A DNA stretch of 6,401 nucleotides from an uncultured Eubacteriaceae bacterium (GTDB lineage Bacteria > Bacillota > Clostridia > Eubacteriales > Eubacteriaceae): assembly GCA_947630385.1 (NCBI GenBank), contig CANRHG010000112.1:1-6401 (forward strand), read 5' to 3'. Below the pieces are notes generated by a model. The model was not told the origin of the DNA. It saw only the letters and a list, made by a program, of their open reading frames with translations, and did no database searches. Below are positions 5,607-6,401 of the stretch, piece after piece (position 1 is the stretch's first letter; each line of letters starts with the position of its first letter). A program made the position numbers and the translations under genes.

Positions 5607-6401
5607 CGACCGACTTGCTCATCTTTCCACCCTGAATCAAGATCCAACCGTGACCGTAGACTTTTTCCGGGAGTTCTAGACCCAGGGCCATCAAAAAGAT
5701 CGGCCAGTAGATCGTGTGAAAACGGATGATGTCCTTTCCAACGAGGTGAAGATCGGCCGGCCAGTAGCGGTCCATGAGGTCTTCTTTTCCGTTCTCATAA
5801 CCCAGCGCCGAGACGTAATTCGGCAGCGCGTCCATCCAGACGTAGACGACGTGGTCCGGGTCGAAGTCGACCGGAACGCCCCAGTCAAAGGAAGTCCGCG
5901 AAACGCACAGGTCCTGAAGCCCGGGCTTTAGGAAGTTGTTGATCATCTCGTTCTTGCGCGATTCAGGCGAGATGAAATCCGGGTGGTCTTCGAGGAACTT
6001 CATGAGCCGGTCGGCGTATTTGCTCATACGAAAGAAGTAGGCTTCTTCGCTCGCCGTCGTGACCTCACGTCCGCAGTCGGGGCATTTCCCGTCGACGAGT
6101 TGGCTGTCGGTCCAAAACGACTCACACGGCGTACAGTAGTGGCCTTCGTAGCGGCCCTTGTAGATGTCGCCCTGGTCGTAGAGCTTTTTGAAGATATGCT
6201 GGATCGTCTTCATATGGTCTTCGTCGGTCGTGCGGATGAACTGGTCGTAGTCGACGTTCATGAGCTTCCACAGCTCTTTGATGCTCTCGACCTTTTTGTC
6301 GACAAATTCCTGTGGTTCGATCCCCGCTTCCTGCGCCGCTTTTTGGATCTTGAGTCCGTGCTCGTCGGTACCCGTGAGCAGATAGACGTCGTAGCCGGTC
6401 A
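5482..6401 (-). CDS. metG: Methionyl-tRNA synthetase, catalytic part, cut by right edge and ended by frameshift
   Basis: MetRS charges tRNA-Met with methionine using ATP. The visible frame starts at TGYDVYLLTGTDEHGLKIQ, about 40 residues into the usual protein, so the HIGH motif lies beyond the window edge. The zinc knuckle is complete: CTPC (6135-6124) and CPDC (6084-6073), a Cys4 arrangement as in B. subtilis MetS. Other signatures are SYxxx-type EEAYFFRMSKYADRL, DFDPDHVVYVWMDALPNYVSALG, HLVGKDIIRFHTIYWPIFLMALG, and GHGWILIQGGKMSKSVG, where KMSKS is the ATP-binding loop (5625-5611). True homology stops at the Val codon at 5610-5608; the last 42 codons, to the stop at 5482, are an arginine-rich out-of-frame tail. 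The correct continuation lies in another frame from 5606. Unless rejoined by correction of the sequence, this product would lack the anticodon-binding domain. Confidence 0.95.
   Translation of the reverse strand, partial: TGYDVYLLTGTDEHGLKIQKAAQEAGIEPQEFVDKKVESIKELWKLMNVDYDQFIRTTDEDHMKTIQHIFKKLYDQGDIYKGRYEGHYCTPCESFWTDSQLVDGKCPDCGREVTTASEEAYFFRMSKYADRLMKFLEDHPDFISPESRKNEMINNFLKPGLQDLCVSRTSFDWGVPVDFDPDHVVYVWMDALPNYVSALGYENGKEDLMDRYWPADLHLVGKDIIRFHTIYWPIFLMALGLELPEKVYGHGWILIQGGKMSKSVGIRRGRAALPHLIGHESRVRWKLFGRSVDQKDQLRPGQRPR
5604..5607 (-). other. metG frameshift / deletion junction
   Basis: Between the Val codon of KMSKSV (5610-5608) and the Tyr codon of EYGVDAL (5603-5601) only four bases (GGAA on the minus strand) are present. 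In intact Firmicutes MetRS twelve residues (GNVVDP plus about six more) separate these two points, so about 32 nt appear to be missing, which shifts the frame. The flanks hold a short GTCGGTCGG duplication that could favour slippage or a misassembly. The absence of bases is inferred by comparison with the known family, not by alignment. Confidence 0.85.

Noticed and set aside
5482..5607. Programmed ribosomal frameshift joining the two metG halves
   Set aside because: A frameshift alone would not restore the missing GNVVDP segment, and no slippery heptamer with a downstream structure is seen at the junction.
1..6401. tRNA, rRNA, riboswitch, CRISPR, insertion sequence or phage features
   Set aside because: The window is almost wholly coding and the gaps are at most about 20 bp; no repeats, transposase motifs or RNA structures of these kinds were seen.

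Overview
The window looks like chromosomal DNA of a Bacillota (Firmicutes) bacterium. The evidence is a methionyl-tRNA synthetase with a Cys4 zinc knuckle and a C-terminal EMAP-type tRNA-binding domain, an LtaS-type envelope polymerase, and a YaaO-like Orn/Lys/Arg decarboxylase. UGA and UAG are used as ordinary stops. Codon third positions are fairly GC-rich. I would guess a Bacilli/Erysipelotrichia-side lineage, but the window does not settle that.

Layout from left to right: (1) 1-805, minus strand: the N-terminal 268 residues of a PLP-dependent Orn/Lys/Arg decarboxylase family protein, running off the left edge. (2) 806-820: a 15-bp divergent gap with a TATAAT box so close to the plus-strand ATG that the transcript may be leaderless. 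(3) 821-2656, plus strand: a 611-residue polytopic membrane protein resembling the DUF2142 / GT-C-like families. (4) 2656-2678: an intrinsic terminator squeezed between two convergent stop codons. (5) 2677-4644, minus strand: a complete LTA synthase family phosphoglycerol transferase with all expected active-site residues. (6) 4650-6401, minus strand: metG, missing its first codons at the right edge and broken by an internal frameshift. About 32 nt appear to be missing just after the KMSKS loop.

metG and the LTA-synthase-like gene are 5 bp apart, probably co-transcribed and translationally coupled, and end at the terminator at about 2656-2678. The DUF2142-like protein converges on the LTA-synthase-like enzyme. 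Both are integral membrane proteins of types that act on lipid-linked or glycerol-phosphate envelope polymers, so they may serve the same surface glycopolymer; that is inference. A YaaO-like decarboxylase and metS also lie in one neighbourhood in Bacillus subtilis, so the flanks may be an ancestral block into which envelope genes were inserted.

The coding density is very high and no stretch over 300 bases lacks a gene. I see no RNA gene, CRISPR array or mobile element, and no convincing new defence or other system. The observation most worth checking is the metG disruption, which is either an assembly/sequencing error or a real loss in an essential gene.
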